17,740 bases of DNA from Gammaproteobacteria bacterium (lineage in GTDB: Bacteria; Pseudomonadota; Gammaproteobacteria; UBA6429; Thiohalophilaceae), in assembly GCA_029882235.1 (NCBI GenBank), contig JAOULB010000008.1, positions 1 to 17,740 of the forward strand. Direction: 5' to 3'. The notes below the pieces were generated by a model. It made no database searches. It worked only from the letters and a program-made list of their open reading frames with translations, and was not told where the DNA came from. Below are positions 15,910-17,740 of this stretch, one piece after another (the first letter of the stretch is position 1; every line of letters starts with the position of its first letter). The position numbers and the translations under genes are program-made.

Positions 15910-16464
15910 ATGATTGGCAAGAAAAATGTTGTCTTTGGATTTCTTTATCTCGTATTAACAGCATCACTTGGACCTTATATGGTCGTCAACATGTTCCCGG
16001 ACATGGGTGCAGCGGCACAGGAAAAGCAGGCCAAGGTTGGTCGGCTACAAGCATTAAAAGAAAATAATTTTGAAGAAAACCTCGAGCCATTAAAAGATGG
16101 CGCCATTGCCCGCGCGAATACGGAAGGTCTGCTGGCCTTCAACAAACTTTATAATGCCAGACAACCTATTGATGGTATGAAAGCAGGTCCACATGCGCAT
16201 GGTAATCTTGAAGCTGTGCTGAATATTCTTGCTGGTCTTGCCTTATGTTTTATTGCCGTGTCACCGATGTTTAAACAGCTTATTAGTTGGGTGTTTATCG
16301 CTGGAGCAGTACTTCACTCTGGCGTGTTGTATGCGCTTGCGTTTGGTATTGAATGGGTCAGTATCGTACGCCCCCTTGGCCCATGGTTGGTGTTACTGGG
16401 TCTGTTATTAATCGGTATTGCGGCCTTAATGGGTTTCAAAGGTGAGCTCGTTAAAGACGAGTAG
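15910..16464 (+). CDS. Unrecognised four-segment membrane protein with HAHGN motif
   Basis: The 184-residue product has four predicted membrane segments (about 6-28, 98-118, 122-145, 153-175) and a polar loop of about 65 residues between the first two. At the loop end lies GPHAHGNLEAVLN (His95, His97, Asn99); another His (136) is in the third segment. The His pattern could bind metal or heme, but this is only a guess. I do not recognise the family. A perfect AAGGAGG lies seven bases before the ATG. Proline iminopeptidase follows 18 bases later, and then dtd, so they probably form one transcript; this does not by itself reveal a function. Confidence 0.8.
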   Translation: MIGKKNVVFGFLYLVLTASLGPYMVVNMFPDMGAAAQEKQAKVGRLQALKENNFEENLEPLKDGAIARANTEGLLAFNKLYNARQPIDGMKAGPHAHGNLEAVLNILAGLALCFIAVSPMFKQLISWVFIAGAVLHSGVLYALAFGIEWVSIVRPLGPWLVLLGLLLIGIAALMGFKGELVKDE

Positions 16465-16482
16465 ATATATAAAGATATAAAG

Positions 16483-17433
16483 ATGGAAACACTCTATCCT
16501 GATATTCGACCTTATGAGACCCATCGTCTCAAGGTCGAAGAACCTCATGAACTCTATATCGAAGAGAGCGGAACACTGGAAGGGATTCCTGTGTTGTTTG
16601 TGCATGGTGGTCCGGGTGCGGGCTGCGAGAGTTATCACCGCTGTTTTTTTGATCCGGAAGTTTATCGAATCATCCTGTTTGATCAACGCGGTGCGGGTAA
16701 GTCCACACCCCATGCCGAGCTTGACGGGAATACCACTCAGGCACTGGTTGCTGATATGGAAGCGATTCGTGAACATCTGGGTATCGATAAATGGGTGCTG
16801 TTTGGTGGCTCATGGGGTTCGACCTTATCGCTGGTCTATGCCGAAACCCATCCCGAACGTGTCAGTGGTTTAATTCTACGCGGTATATTTTTATGCCGTA
16901 AAAAAGAGATCGACTGGTTCTATCAAGAGGGGGCCAGCCGGCTGTTTCCCGATCTATGGCAGGATTATCTCAAGCCTATCCCTGAGTCAGAACGTGATGA
17001 TATGTTGCCCGCTTATTATAATCGCTTAACGGGTGATGATGAGCTGGCACGTTTGGGTGCGGCCAAGGCCTGGTCGATCTGGGAAGGACGTACCGCCACG
17101 CTGAAACAAAATAAAAATGTGCTTAACCATTTTGGTGATACACATACGGCTTTGAGTCTGGCACGAATTGAGTGCCACTACTTTATGAATAATTCTTTTC
17201 TGCAAGACAATCAGATCCTGCGCGATGCCGCTAAGCTAAAAGATATTCCCGCTGTGATTGTTCATGGTCGTTACGATGTTGTTTGCCCAATCGAAAGTGC
17301 CTGGGACTTACATCAGGCCTGGCCCGAAGCTGAGTTTCAGATCATCCCCGATGCTGGCCACTCTGCGACCGAGCCCGGTATTGTTAATGCCTTGATCAAG
17401 GCTACACGGAAAATATCACACAAGCTTTCATGA
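16483..17433 (+). CDS. pip: Proline iminopeptidase (S33 family)
   Basis: The 316-residue cytoplasmic enzyme removes N-terminal proline from peptides. The signature is clear: LFVHGGPGAG (oxyanion region), LFDQRGAGKS, the nucleophile elbow GGSWGS (Ser110), GRYDVVCP (Asp265) and AGHSATEP (His293). Length and order are those of the Pip family. The N-terminus METLYPDIRPYETHRLKV also fits. The ribosome site is weak: an ATATAAAG repeat precedes the ATG. The stop overlaps dtd by four bases (ATGA), so it is in an operon with dtd and probably the upstream membrane gene. Confidence 0.95.
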   Translation: METLYPDIRPYETHRLKVEEPHELYIEESGTLEGIPVLFVHGGPGAGCESYHRCFFDPEVYRIILFDQRGAGKSTPHAELDGNTTQALVADMEAIREHLGIDKWVLFGGSWGSTLSLVYAETHPERVSGLILRGIFLCRKKEIDWFYQEGASRLFPDLWQDYLKPIPESERDDMLPAYYNRLTGDDELARLGAAKAWSIWEGRTATLKQNKNVLNHFGDTHTALSLARIECHYFMNNSFLQDNQILRDAAKLKDIPAVIVHGRYDVVCPIESAWDLHQAWPEAEFQIIPDAGHSATEPGIVNALIKATRKISHKLS

Positions 17434-17740
17434 TCGGTTTGCTGCAGCGCGTTACAGAAGCTCGAGTTGATGTTGGCGGTAAAACCATCGGCCAAATTGC
17501 ACAGGGTATTCTGGTTCTGGTCGGTGTCGAAAAAGGCGATGATGCAAGCAAGGCAGATCGACTGGCAAAACGATTAATTACTTATCGTGTCTTTGCTGAT
17601 GACGAAGATAAAATGAATCTCAGTGTCAGTGATATCAATGGTGGTGTTTTACTCGTCCCCCAATTCACCTTAGCGGCAGATACTCGCAAAGGCACACGGG
17701 CAAGTTTTACCTCTGCCGCTGAACCCGCTATTGGAAAGCA
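17430..17740 (+). CDS. dtd: D-aminoacyl-tRNA deacylase, N-terminal part (cut by window edge)
   Basis: The open frame starts at ATG 17430, overlapping the pip stop, and runs to the window end, giving about 103 residues of a usual 145. It begins MIGLLQRVTEARVDVGG and continues with GILVLVGVEKGD and the KRLITYRVFAD strand. The catalytic-site motif is PQFTLAADTRKG, where many members have SQFTLAAD; here Ser is replaced by Pro. The enzyme hydrolyses D-Tyr- and other D-aminoacyl-tRNAs. The C-terminal NxGPVT motif would lie beyond the end. Confidence 0.93.
   Translation, partial: MIGLLQRVTEARVDVGGKTIGQIAQGILVLVGVEKGDDASKADRLAKRLITYRVFADDEDKMNLSVSDINGGVLLVPQFTLAADTRKGTRASFTSAAEPAIGK

Noticed and set aside
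1..17740. Prophage, CRISPR, toxin-antitoxin or other defence system
   Set aside because: No spaced direct repeats, integrase, transposase or recognised defence domains were seen.

Overview
The window reads as ordinary chromosomal DNA of a gammaproteobacterium with medium GC content. The AroG-type DAHP synthase, the GlpG-like rhomboid, BipA/TypA, YchJ, YbaK-type and Dtd proteins all resemble gammaproteobacterial versions as I remember them; I could not run a search. No tRNA, rRNA, CRISPR array, insertion sequence or prophage gene was seen. Genes lie on both strands in short units, and both ends of the window cut genes (an MFS transporter on the left, dtd on the right).

Left part (1-5440): a truncated MFS transporter faces away from a small exported DUF411 protein. 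That gene converges by a 4-base overlap on a large membrane c-di-GMP protein (six predicted membrane segments, HAMP, two PAS, GGDEF, EAL). A 320-base gap containing a terminator-like hairpin leads to a Tat-exported TRAP solute-binding protein with no transporter subunits next to it, closed by a clear terminator.

Middle part (5529-8416): an exported dienelactone-hydrolase-like protein whose nucleophile and catalytic histidine positions look substituted, then aroG and a strong terminator. On the minus strand are a probable 49-residue membrane peptide and a YbaK-type deacylase, with two perfect short inverted repeats between them.

Accessory-looking part (8698-13688): an alpha/beta hydrolase with a membrane-like segment in its lid overlaps a GlpG-like rhomboid protease by ATGA. 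Convergent to it is a YchJ-type protein with a TTG start. An orphan OmpR-type response regulator follows. On the minus strand a two-gene unit encodes a small anchored protein and a secreted HExxH metallopeptidase with a DUF11-like domain and a C-terminal Gly6-Cys-Phe-Ile box.

Right part (13870-17740): typA/bipA, a REP-like inverted-repeat element, then a likely operon of an unrecognised four-segment membrane protein, proline iminopeptidase and dtd.

Most genes are housekeeping or common accessory families. No undescribed multi-gene system is evident. The best leads are the CFI-box metallopeptidase with its small partner, the degraded DLH-like protein, the hydrolase-rhomboid pair and the terminator-like hairpin upstream of the TRAP binding protein.
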